A DNA stretch of 59,101 nt from Diphasiastrum complanatum (taxonomy: Eukaryota; Streptophyta; Lycopodiopsida; Lycopodiales; Lycopodiaceae): contig MU833242.1 in NCBI GenBank assembly GCA_029204225.1, positions 1 through 59,101 of the forward strand, written 5' to 3'. The position numbers were made by a program, and so were the translations under genes. The notes under the pieces were generated by a model. The model was not told the DNA's origin. It did not search any database and was given only the letters and a program-made list of their open reading frames with translations. Below, one piece after another: positions 11,501 to 23,500 of the stretch (within the stretch, counting starts at the first letter, position 1; each line of letters starts with the position of its first letter).

Positions 11501-14500
11501 CCGTAAATCTAGTGTAGGCTGATGGCATGCGTGTTGCCAAGTGTTATGACATCTTAGTCAATGTCCTTGAAGAAACCCCCCCCCCCCCCCCCCCGTGTCC
11601 ATGTAAGTACCTAACTTGGGGCCTTATCCACTATTGGGCCACAACTTAGGCCTATATTTGATGGGTTCGTCTATGCACACACGCCATTCACACTGTCTCA
11701 CCTCGTAATACGTATTGCTCCCTAGGAATGTCGTAGCTTCATAACACTACTTTCCCTTAAGAGAAGTCTTAGTCCTCTAAGATGAAGTTTGGGAACAACT
11801 TTTGGAAGCTACTTACTCTTTCCCAGGTTGCATTATCAACCGACCCATCTTTCCACTTAACTAGCCATTCTTAAAACAAGCTATGTCGGGTCTACTATTC
11901 TCTTTTATCAAGAATAGCATCTAGTTTAATGTGGAAGATTCCGTAGGTCAATGGGTTCAACTAGAACAACTTCTTCCACACGGTTATCTAATATGGACAA
12001 AGCTTTTCTCAATCCACGAACATGAAAAACTTTGCAACCCTATGGGTAGTTCTAATTCGTCAGAGACCTCACCCACTTTTTGAGTTTTTGTGAATCGACC
12101 ACAATGCCTTGGCGATACTTGGCATTGATGCCAGTCTTTAAAGTCTTGGAATTCTCTGGGACTCGTAGGTAAACCTTGTCACCTATTTCGAAGTGCATTG
12201 TTCTCCTATGAGGGTTAGTGCTTAGTCCTGAGATCTCTTTATACTCTTACGAGCATGTTCGATCATTTGATTTAGATCATCTAAGTAGCCTCTGGCAACT
12301 TCAATTTTCTCTTTTTCTAAATCCCAAGGCTGTTGGCAGTCTAGGTTGGAAATCACACATCAACATAAATGGGCTGTATCACTATGGCTATTGTGACACT
12401 CGTAAAGAATTTGGTGATGCGCCACTGATTTCCAGAACACAAGTCCTAGTTTTATATAGTAGGTACTCATCTTCTATAGAGTATTGCTTCCATCTGAGCC
12501 CTTGTTGTATTACTGTACTTGAATCCTTCACATTTTCTAATGTGCTATAGGATTTCTCATCCTCACCATGGCTTGATGGATAATTGGAACTGGTATCCTC
12601 AGCCCCAGGTACTGTATGAACACATCTAAATCTTATTTCGGACTTCATTTTAGATAATAGAGAAATAAGGGTCTTCCCTACATTTCCTTTTGAAAGACTA
12701 AAGGAAATTATCATGAATTAGAGTAAAACTCACTTGATTGATTATGGGTATTTGACTAATAGCATTTGCTACGACGTTAGATTTTCCCTTTCTATTACAA
12801 ATGCTCATGTCAAACTCTTGCATCAATTCTAACTAGTGAGCTTTTCTACCTTGAAGTTCATGCCGATTACAAATAGCGAACATTTTCATGGTCAGCTAGT
12901 ATCTCAACTTGTGCATCATCCAAATAATGGCGCCAAGTTTTAAGGGCATGGATAATGGAGAAGAGTTCTTTCTCATAGGTACTATACCTTACATGAGCAG
13001 GTTCCAACTTTTTACTCTCAAGAGCGTTGGCCTCCCGTTTTGAATCAAGACCGCTCCTATTTGTGATGCCACTTGCACTTGTTTCAACCACAAATGGCTG
13101 ATTAGGGTCAATGACTTTTAGTATCGGTGCTATAGCAATAATCCACGTAAGAGTTTTAGAACTCTCTTGCTGCGGTTGTTGCCAATTGAAATCCTTTCCC
13201 TTCCCCTTTAAAAGATCAGTCATGGTTATCGCAACTACTTAGTACTATGTAGCCCTTAGCAAATCGCACATGATATCTAGATAAACCCCAAAACTTGCAA
13301 TTCGGTAAGATTGGTTGGACTAATCCAATCCGGGATGGCTGCCATTTAGTTGGATCCATACCGTTTTTGGAGATTAGATGACCCAAATAGTTTATTTCTT
13401 TTGGGAAAAAATCACATTTAGACTTTTCAGTAGAGAGCTCATGCTTTCACAACAATTTGAACACCTTTTCTTTCATTCTTTTTGTTTTTCTTCTTACTTT
13501 TATTGAATTTGTCAAAGTTTTTCCTTTTCTTATTTATAAACTCATTAGGCATAGAGGATCTCACTACCACAATATTGATCTAACATCTAAGCTTTGATAC
13601 CAGTGTTACAACCTGGAGCAATAAAAGGGCAACCGAAAAGTTCTCCACCCAGCCATGTCCTCCCTCTCTGTAGAGAGGAGCCCCTTGAATCTAGTGTAGG
13701 CTGATGGTATGTGTGGTGCCCAATGTTTTGACACCTGAGTTGGTGTCATTGGACACCTAACTACTGCGTGCATGTACTTCCACTGTTGGCCCCTATCCAC
13801 AAGTTAGGCCTGTATATGCTAGTAGCTGGGCCTCCATGGGTGTCTACCCCTGAGTTGGTCCTTGTACGTACACGTGCCATTAATAGTGTCTCGCCTCGTA
13901 TTGCTCCTAACTCTAGGAATGCTACAGGCTCATAACACTGAATCCCGTTGTGGAGCTCCTGTTTTGTTAATTAATAAAAAGAACAAAATTACACGTCTTT
14001 CTGTAGATTGTAAGGAATTAAACAGATTAACTATTAAGAACAAATACCAATGGATGGATTGTATGATTGATTGAATGGTACAAAGCACTTACACCAAGAC
14101 TGACCTGAGATCAGGGTGTCATTAGATTCGAATTAAAAGTGAGGATGTTGAAAAAATGGGGTTCAGGACTAGATATAGCCAGTACGGGTTTCTACTCTTG
14201 CCGTTTGGATTAACAAAGGCCCCTACAATTTTTCAGCAAATGATAACCAATCTTCTTTGTCCATATTTGTGAAAGTGAGTTTACTTGGATAATATCCTTA
14301 TCCAAAATAAGATTTTGAGGGAGCATGAAGAGCATCTCAGGACTCTCTTGACGTTACTAAGATAGGAGCTTGATTCATTCAGCAATTTCACAGCCACAGG
14401 GACTGTGTGTTTTTGCCAATGAATCCAAGTGTAAATGTTTTTAGACAAGACTAGTATACGGTCATAGTATTTCGGATCGTGGGTTGGAAATAGATCCCAA

Positions 14501-17500
14501 CAAAATCCATAAGGTTTGCGGGTGGCCTATTCTCCTGACCATCCGAGAAGTCAAATCTTGTCTTTGCTTCATTGTGTTTGTTCATTGATTCATCATGGAT
14601 TATAAGATAATTGCATTACCCTTGACGCCTCAAAGGGGAGAAAACAATAAGTTCAATCCACATGTAACTTCGATTGGATAGTTAAATCAAAGCGTTGAAA
14701 CTCTAAAGCACTGTGTGTCTATAGCTCCAATACTGCACATAGTCAATCCTAACAGGCCGTACTTGCTTGAAAAGGATGCTAGCGACTTTGTTTGGGGGGG
14801 GGGGAGTGTCCTATTTCAAGATGGTAGACCAGTTGCGTTTGAGAGCAAAAAGTTGGATCTTGCTCAAAGGCGGTATTCCGCCTATGATAAGGAATTTTTT
14901 GACGTGATAAATGCTCTTAAAAGCTGGAGACATTATTTATATTGATCTAGGTTTACAATTGTCATTGATCACCAAGCACTAAGGTATATTTGTGATATGG
15001 TAGACTTTTGGGGCCATAGAGCCTGGTGGTCAGAGTGCTCCAAAAATTTTAGTATGACGTTAAGTATCGTAAGGGTATGTCAAACTGTGTCGCGGATTCC
15101 TAAAGCCGGATTGGAGAGGTTAATTAGTTAAGCTTTTCTGAAATCCAATCCGATTTGTATCTATTCCTTAGAGATTTGTGTAACACCAATAGTTATGTTG
15201 GCCATATTTGGCTAGATGTCATGGCAGGAAAATCTAGATCTAGTGCTATACTTGGAATGCAAGATTCCAAGAGTTCTCCTCTTGATAAGATACTTAGAGA
15301 CTATTCTATTAGAAATGGGTTACTTTTTCGGAATGGAAAGGTGTTTGTGCTAGAAAATCAGGAAATTAGGGCCCAAATCTTGCATATAGTCTGTGGAATA
15401 TATGTTTCGTGCATATGTTTCCAAAAAATAGTGCAAAGGTACTTCTCAATGTTTGAGTTTGCATATAACAACGCAAAGCACTCAACAATCGGTTATAGTC
15501 CATTCATATGAATGTGTGGCTTTCAGCCTCTTTCTCCTATCTTCGTATTCCTCAAAGGTTTTAAAGTTAGGGCAGCAATAGATTTTTTGCAGGATATGCA
15601 AGAAAATATAGAAGCAGGAAAAAAGCTCATAATTGACAATAACATCATGTGAACTCTCCTCCACATAATTACCGGCTTGTTCCTTCTTTCAATTTTACTT
15701 AAGAATTGACCATATTTATTGCAATAATTGTAGTCTCCATCCCACTTGGGAGTAAACTTGGATCCACACCATCCTTGTTCTCCTCCTTGTTCTCTTCTTT
15801 TTTTACGTTCTCTTTCTTCTGCTTTGTCTTTCTTTACCTCTTCTATTATTGTCTTTGAATTGCTTTTTTATTATAAAGGCATGCTCCTTGTAGTTATCTC
15901 TAGACATGAGATCTAAACATCTCATTTTCTCATGTAATAGAAGAGTATTTAACTTGTCAAACTTTGGTTATCTCTCAAAGTAAGAGTCATCAGAGAACTT
16001 TGATAGGCAACTGGCAACCTGTTAAGTATAATAGGCACCAAAATAGAATCAGGTTCACTTTTTTTCAAATTTAACTTTCGGCTCCTTGACTCTTGTGATA
16101 TATTCTGTGATAGACTCTCCTGTGACCCTTTTGGAATTGTGTAGCTTGCTAGTAGGAAACAAAATTTGTGATTGATTCACAATCTCATACATCCCTTTCA
16201 AAATGTTCCATACTTCCTTCGATCCCAGTGCATCTCTGATATGAGGAATCAAGGAAGGAGATCGAATGACTATCCCTACAAATCTGGTCCATTAGTCATT
16301 GGTCCATTGACATTTACAAGGACCTAGACATCATTGAAGAATAATTGGCACTCTCTGCCCCTGGGTTATTTACAACTGAGTAGATCAGAGTTAGATACTA
16401 TTGCCTGTTCAGAGATCAGCCTATTACATTGTGTTCCTTGATGGTTCATGAGGATCAGAGATGCATTGCATTGTTGTTGCGTGATGAGGATGGATACAGA
16501 TTTAAATGATTCCGTATAAACATCTCTCTCGACATCAGAGGCTTCCACCTTAGCCGGTTCGTCATTGACAGCCTACTCGTCATTCCAGACATATATTAGT
16601 TGCTCCATCATATGCAGCCCCCTCATCTGTGGATATTGCTGCCTATTTTGCATCCCAACCTGTTGGACGAGAGACAATAGAATCCATTTACTTTTTAGTT
16701 TTTCACTTAACAGTTTAGTTCTATACAATTATTTACATTGCAGACAATGTTTGGTTCATGCATTCAGTACTTAATAGTTAGGGTGATGTGACCCTTACGG
16801 TTACACTCCCACAACTTTTCATACTCGAAATGTGCTCAGAAGTCTTACGTACCTTAGGGAATTTACAAGTTCAAACCAGGCTGATTCGCATTGTTAATCT
16901 TTGGAGTCAATTTGCCGTTCAAGCCTTTGAATTGTGAAACATCATTGGAAGCAATCTATGGTGGCATTGTCATCCACAGAGGCTGAATACTGGCCATAAC
17001 AAGGTTTGTTTGCTTGGCTATATGGTTGAGGCAACTTCTCGATGATGTGCAGATTACTCAAGTGGATCTTACTGTTATGTATTGAGATAGTGAGATTTGC
17101 GTTCAGTCGGCAAAGGATCCAGTGTATCATGCAAGGACAAAACACATTGAGGTGGAGCAAGACTTTATGGGGGAGAAACTGCATCGCGAAGAGATACAAC
17201 TGAAGCATTGTGGGATCAATTACCTAACCTGCAGATCTCTACTAAGCCTGTTAGTAAAGAGAAACTTGAAAAGTCTAGGCAGTTGCTAGTTGTCAGGTGT
17301 TAGTTCAAATAAAATAACCTGTAAGGGGGAGTTGCCAAAATATAATTGGGCAATGAGAGAGGGGTCTGAAGGTGGAGGTGAAACCTTAACGGTTAAACAG
17401 CTGTTCGATCACAAGTTTAATGACCACTCATGTCCAGGTTTTCGTGGACTTGTGATGGCTCTCATGTAGGGTTAAAGAAAAAAAAGTTACAATATCCTAG

Positions 17501-20500
17501 CTTGCTTTATTGACAATTCAGTTCAAAGTTTTTATGGACTCATGATGGCTCTCATGTAGGACTTCAACAATAACAGCTTTCTAACTTGCTGTACAATGTG
17601 ATGACTCTGCTCTTCTGTCCAAATCTCTTCCAGATCTAAATAGTGACCATGCTCTAATTGTTCGTGCACAGATTTGTAGGACACATCCATAGGAGCTTCT
17701 CCCTGTTTGTGGTCTAAATTTGCATGCTCTATTCGTTTTGCTGAAGTCTCTAAAAACCAAATAGTTTAGCTACTTAGCCGTAGACACTTTAAAAAAAGAT
17801 CAATTGACTATGACACAAATTTCCAACCTAGCACAGATCTCAAGAAAGATTGCTGTCTTTATAAAATTCAGTGTTCCTACAAATGTAGCAATTACTTTAA
17901 AAGATTTGAAGTCTTTGCAAGTCAGTTGAAACATTGTTCCAAAAGTCACCAGGACAAGTTTCATCTATTCGCATACTGCAGCATCCCCTTCAGATCCTAC
18001 CACCTAGGAATTGCAGTACTTTGCCATAACATGATTACTGGGATGATCTGATCTGTCTCTACAACTATCAATAATGAACAATCCAACTAAGATCACAAAT
18101 TTTCAAGGCGAGCACAGTGAGTATCTGTAGATTCAAACAAAAAACAAGATTTCTTTTCTATATTCTATTTGAAAGCAGGTTGAAGATTGTGGTTACAAGT
18201 GTAATATTTGCTCTTTTTTTTAGATTGGTGCTACTGCTATTCTACTGTAGAGAACTTTGGCTTTTCAAATAAGCGGCCATGATGCTGAAGTTCAAATGAT
18301 TACCATTTTGCAGCCATCGACGTCATATACATTCAAGAGCATACATAAACTTCAAAAGTACGGACCATGTGTTTGATTTCTATGAAGAATTTGATGGCCA
18401 TGTTTTTGTCAGTGAAAGAGGTACATTTCAACATTGACATGTCTTGCATGACAAATGATATTAGGCCTTAGAATTGTTTGCTTTGATCACAGAACTCTCT
18501 TGAAGCTCTTGTTGTCATTTGAGATCGTTGTCAAATACTCATGTATTTTCTTATTCTTATGTTGCTTCAGGTGCACAATTCAAAGCTGTGGTGGAATATG
18601 CTCCCTATCAGCGAGCTCCAGAACTTTCTCTTAAGAAAGATGTTCGAGAAGGAACAATTTTCAAAGGCATGAGTGTTTGTCATTGTCTGCTGTGCATCCA
18701 ATCTTGTGCGCGAAAAAGAAATGCAAGAATTTTTTTTGGAAAGGGTCACAGCTTATTAAGGACATAGAGCTATAATCATCCTATTCACTGATTTTGATGG
18801 AAGTTTGTTTTAGCATTTGTGACAGATCCAGAATATTTGGAGTTTATGGAAATGTTGGCTAAACCAATGGAATACCTTCCAAGTGCAGAAGTGCAGCTAG
18901 AAAGAAGAGAAGCAGAAAAGGCAGCAAGCATGGGTAGTTATAAGTTTTATCACATGAAGTTTTGTGATTTTGTTATGGTTGTATATATATTTAGTATAAT
19001 GATCTTATAAATTATCAATACCTTTTAAGAAATGCACATGCTTAGGGGTAGAGATGTCAGGCATACTTTAAACCTTGTCACTTTATGCTCTTTTCTGAAT
19101 AACAGCTTCTGGGGTAATCAAGGAGCCTGCGGTAATCACACCCTTGATGGAGTATGTGAGGAACAAAAGGGCTGCCAAAGCGGCTCCTCAGGTTCTATCT
19201 TCCTTACGTTCTCTTTACATCTACAAGCTTCTTTCTATAAGCTTGACATTTTTTTTTTCATATGCTGAGAAAATATCAGAATAGAACAATCGGAGCAATA
19301 CTAATAAGCACAACCATGTAAGCGTTTGAGCTGAATTTGTTGAACTGATCTCTTGTCTTAGCCTACTTTTCTCCTTTCTCACATTCTTATCTCATTCTCT
19401 TAGCATACAATGTTATAATGTGGCATTTTGTCTTTCATTCTAGTATTATATCTAATCTAGGTTATCATTTTCTGCATCTTTGAGGCTCGTCGTGTTCCCT
19501 TTCTTGAGTTAGTATTCCTTTGAGAAGACTATAACTAATCACTGCAGAGTATTGTCGTATAAAGCCATTCTTTGTGAAGTTCAATAAGAAAAAGTCTGGT
19601 TTTACAGTTTCATTGGAAAATTGTCTTCTATTGAGCTACAATTTTAAGACATGCTGCATTGTAAGTTTATGTACCCAACACATGGTACTGGTTGTTCCAA
19701 TTTTTGACATTTCGAGCATCTAGAACATGCTAAACATCCAATTTGTCATTATCAATATTGAAAATCATAGTTGCACCGAAAAGCGTTTCTGAAACTGCGT
19801 TTCTCAGAAACGCGATTCGTAATTTTTTTTTTTTTTTTTTCGGAAAAATAGCTTATGGCTGAAATTTTTTTAGGGGATCAATGGTCAAACCAGCGTTTTG
19901 CCTCTCAAAAGTGCAGTAGATGGGGCATCAACAGATCTTATTTTCAATAGCTATTTGGTTGTTATTTGCTTTGGTTTTCAATAAATGCTCAGGGGGTCCG
20001 GGGTCGGTGGGCCCCTGGTGAGGGGTTTGGGGGTCAACGCCCCCCAGCGGTAAGGCCTCTTCATGATTTGGCCTTTCAACTCTCTGAGTAAAAACACACT
20101 TTTTGATGTTTTGCATCCCCTGGGTCCTTTGGCTGTTCACTCTCTCAACATTCTGTTATTGTGTAGATCAGTCATCCAGAGTAGATTCTAGATCGCCATT
20201 GAAGCCCTTCTCCAGGGTGCATGCTTAGATAGCACCATTATATGTACTTGCTTTATTATAATCAGAATGTCAGATTCATGTTCATTGTTTCTTGTCTACA
20301 CTAAATTCCGTTGTCAATTATAATAGGATTAATGCACATAAATTGGACCATCCTGCACCCGAAACAGTCAGCAAACTACACAGTAAAAATGCTCTTAATC
20401 AGATTCCCATATTGCCCAAAAAAAAACCAAAAAATAAAAATTAAAAAAAAAACGTTTTTGAATTTTTTCGGAAAATTCCCGAAACGCGTTCCTGAACCGT

Positions 20501-23500
20501 GTTTTAGAAGCGCGCTGCATCTATGCTTTGAATCCAATCGAAAAGGTCATTTAAGGCAAATCAGGTTGGGAATTCTCCTTGGCATACCAAGCATAATATT
20601 TTGAACATTGTTTGAGACACCCACGTTTCCCATGACTAGGAACTATAATTGTCCTAATTTTCGGTTGTTATTGCTCCTTGGTTGCATCGGAATGATGTTT
20701 TGAGCTCCAACTACGTACTTCTACGATTTTGCACAAATTTATCTTCATTTGTTTTTTGTCCTATGTATGCTCACACCAGGTTCATATCATTCAATGGTGT
20801 GTATATATAATATATATGTTTATGTACAAAACACAATATTACAGGATGTGGGCTATACAGGTATTACCTAAGTTGCACCTCATTTTGAAACACTTTCAAA
20901 AGATGTGTTGTTATGGATCAAAACGCAGTGGTGTATTTTGAATTTTTTTTTTTTGGGTTTTTATAAAAATGGTATGCTTGCGTGAAAAAAACAACACTCA
21001 AAGACTGTAAATAAATTGAAAATGCATTGCAAAAGTTTGTAACATATGAATTTGACTATCAGTAATGTGGTGTAGGTTTTCTTATATTCTAGTTTATTGT
21101 CATAGTTTGTAGTCATGCACATTGAGCTACTTGCATGTAGAGCAATGAGTTAATAAGGTCCCTTGTAGAAGCTGTTTAAGGAATCCTAAGCTTTAACAAA
21201 TTGCTGTAAGATGTGTAGTGACGCATATTAAGGGTGTCGTACAAAGCATGCACGAAGCACTTAGCAATTTAGCTTACTAAACTGAAATTTGAAAGTAATC
21301 ACAATTTACATGATACAAAAACATGGAAAATGATCCAGATTCCACACGCCTCATAAGAACGGTCATAAACCATTTGATATACATGTCATATGACAAGGAG
21401 CGGGCCAATGCCCAAGTTCATGAGTATGATCATAGACAAATAGAGTCATGTGACATGACAATAAACCCTTAATGTGTATGTCTCGGAGGCACGATCATGA
21501 TCAGATGAAGATTCCTACTCATCATCGTTTCCAGTGGACAGGTAGGAAGATAGGGAGTCTTCCTCAAGGACGATTTGCTGCTCGCTTGAACCTCTTGCCT
21601 TTGCCTAAGAATTCCAGCTCAACATGCAAATCCTTCAGGCATACCCTAAGCCTACCCCCCCACTCCCCCGCTTTCTACATATAGGTGATGTAGGCTTGGT
21701 ATGTGTCTTGGCATCGGGATCATCAAACTTCACATCTTCACTAATGTCCATCTCCATCTCATCATCCAGGACTTCCTCCTCATCTCCCTCCTTAGCCTCA
21801 TCCCCATACTCGCATGCATCCTGTGCATCGGCCCTAGCTGTGGATCTAGAGATCATGTGCCCTTATCTATTGCCCTACGGAAGAACAAGTCGCAGATATC
21901 TTTACCAAAGACCTGCGACTTGTTCTTCCGTAGGGCAATAGATAAGCTCCACTTCATCACTTTGAATTTTCTCTCTGACGAAGTGTTGTTGTACTTCAAT
22001 ATGCTTTGTCCTGCTGTGAAAAACTGGATCAAAGAAAAATTTCAGATGTTTAGAGAACTTCTAGGAGTAATAGATAACAAAGTAAACATTAAGGGGGATT
22101 GTTAGGAATTTATGTTTATTTGATACCCCTAATGATGGTTTGGCCATGCCTGTGTGCTATTTTTAGAGGCCATTCTATTTATAGTAAATTCGTTTTTTAA
22201 GGCTTATGCATGTAGGTGGGTGCACTACAAATAGATTAGGATCTATTTAGTACTTAGAAGTTCATTTTTGGTCCTTACCATATATAGGTAGTATTATTAG
22301 TAAATAGCTTCTATTATTTTGCTATTTACTTTAGGCTCATTAGCTTTTATCAATCATTAGAGAAACTATATAAGAAGGCTAGCTCCACCACAACTATTCC
22401 ATTCAATTCTATCTAGAGCAATTTCTCAATTCTCCTATGATCTAAATTCTCTCTATGCTTGGTTTTGTGTGAGTGCTAGTAGGACTAGTATCTCCATCTA
22501 GAATTTGTATCACAAATTTTGACAATTCGTACTTGTTCGGGCGAAGATATGTTGGATGGCACCAACTATTCTTCATGGAGTTGCAAGCTGAGGTTTGGCA
22601 TCAACGTGATGCTCAAGCTCTTTCATTGATTTATCGGTAACAAGATCTATCTTATATCATTTGAGATTTTGCAAGACCTCTAAAAGTGCTTGGGAAACAC
22701 TTTTAAAGATGTACCGAATAAAGGATTCATCATCATGCTTTCTCCTCTCTACTTCATCCTCTTTGAAGGTAGAAGAGCAAAGGCATGCAAAGTTTGATCA
22801 TTGTCTTCTACAAGTACAAGTTTGCATTGGAATGTTGGCATGGTAGAGCATTCTTCTTCTCTTGAGCCATTTGTTGCAAATGATGGATGCATTAGTAAAG
22901 AGCTTTATGAGCAAGCTTCTCAAGTTAATGTTTTGGAAAAGGTTGAAATCAAGCATTCTTTGAAGCCATTTTGTACTAATGGAGGAGGGGAAAAAATCAT
23001 GTCAATTAGTGCATTGGTTCAAAGTGGCAAGCTGCTGGTTTTTTTCTTGAAGATGGTGGACAGCAGATTCAACCATGGTTTATTGATCATTTTCATCCTA
23101 TGTTACATTGTGAGCATCCTATTATGCATCGGGAACGTCCTGCGGAAGGTTTTTGGCCAGCAAGGTCCACATTTGGAACACTTTGGACAACAAAGTGTTG
23201 GTGATTTTGTGGCTGTTGGACAGCCTGCTACAGCCTCTTGTTGGCTGTCCGAGTCTTTGCGAGATAGCAAAGCATTTTTTTACCTTGGAGGAAACACACA
23301 TGCCTCACCAAAGTCATTACCTTATGCTGATTTTCCCGTTTTGATGCTTACTTCTTATGATGACAGTGTTGCCTTACCTAGTGTTGGTGGGCAGATCATT
23401 GATAGTAAGATTTGGGAGGATGTGATGGTAAAAGAGTATCATACTCTTCTTTATGTTTCTTGTGGTAAGAAGACTTATGGAATCATGTGGGAACCATTGG

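Larger units (their letters stand above)
11424..13937 (-). mobile_element. Non-autonomous Ty3/gypsy element nested in the outer gypsy
   Basis: It is bounded by two LTRs (11424-11746 and 13604-13937). The primer site, TGGTATCAAAGCT on the minus strand (13590-13602), sits one base inside the right LTR. The interior is only about 1.86 kb. A short gag-like start (MPNEFINKKRKNFD) runs straight into the C-terminal part of RT (CDFFPKEINYLGHLIS). Then come RNase H, an integrase N-terminal piece and an integrase C-terminal tail (VYLRVPENSKTLKTGINAKY). Gag, most of RT and the integrase core are deleted. Flanking GTAAA (left) and CTGAA (right) are compatible with a mutated GTGAA target duplication. Confidence 0.87.
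11260..15650 (+). mobile_element. Decayed Ty3/gypsy element, split by a nested insertion
   Basis: The 5' part (11260-11423) carries the RT lead-in LPKGLP and, after a frameshift, RGADHGIDLI and HVRPSK. At that codon the opposite-strand gypsy element 11424-13937 intervenes. The same motif then resumes at 13942 with SRCGAPVLL and continues through RT, RNase H and integrase. No LTR of this outer element was recognised, so both ends are missing. Confidence 0.82.
21862..22524 (+). mobile_element. Rearranged copia 3' end with snap-back inversion and LTR
   Basis: Plus-strand RNase H tail (IYCPTEEQVADIFTKD) starts at 21862. It is followed by an inverted segment (21913-22030) that, on the minus strand, encodes the residues normally lying before it (DPVFHSRTKHIEVQQHFV, then VELIYCPTEEQVAD). 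The plus-strand order resumes at KEKFQMFRELLG, the polypurine tract aagggggat (22091-22099) and the LTR. Confidence 0.8.
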
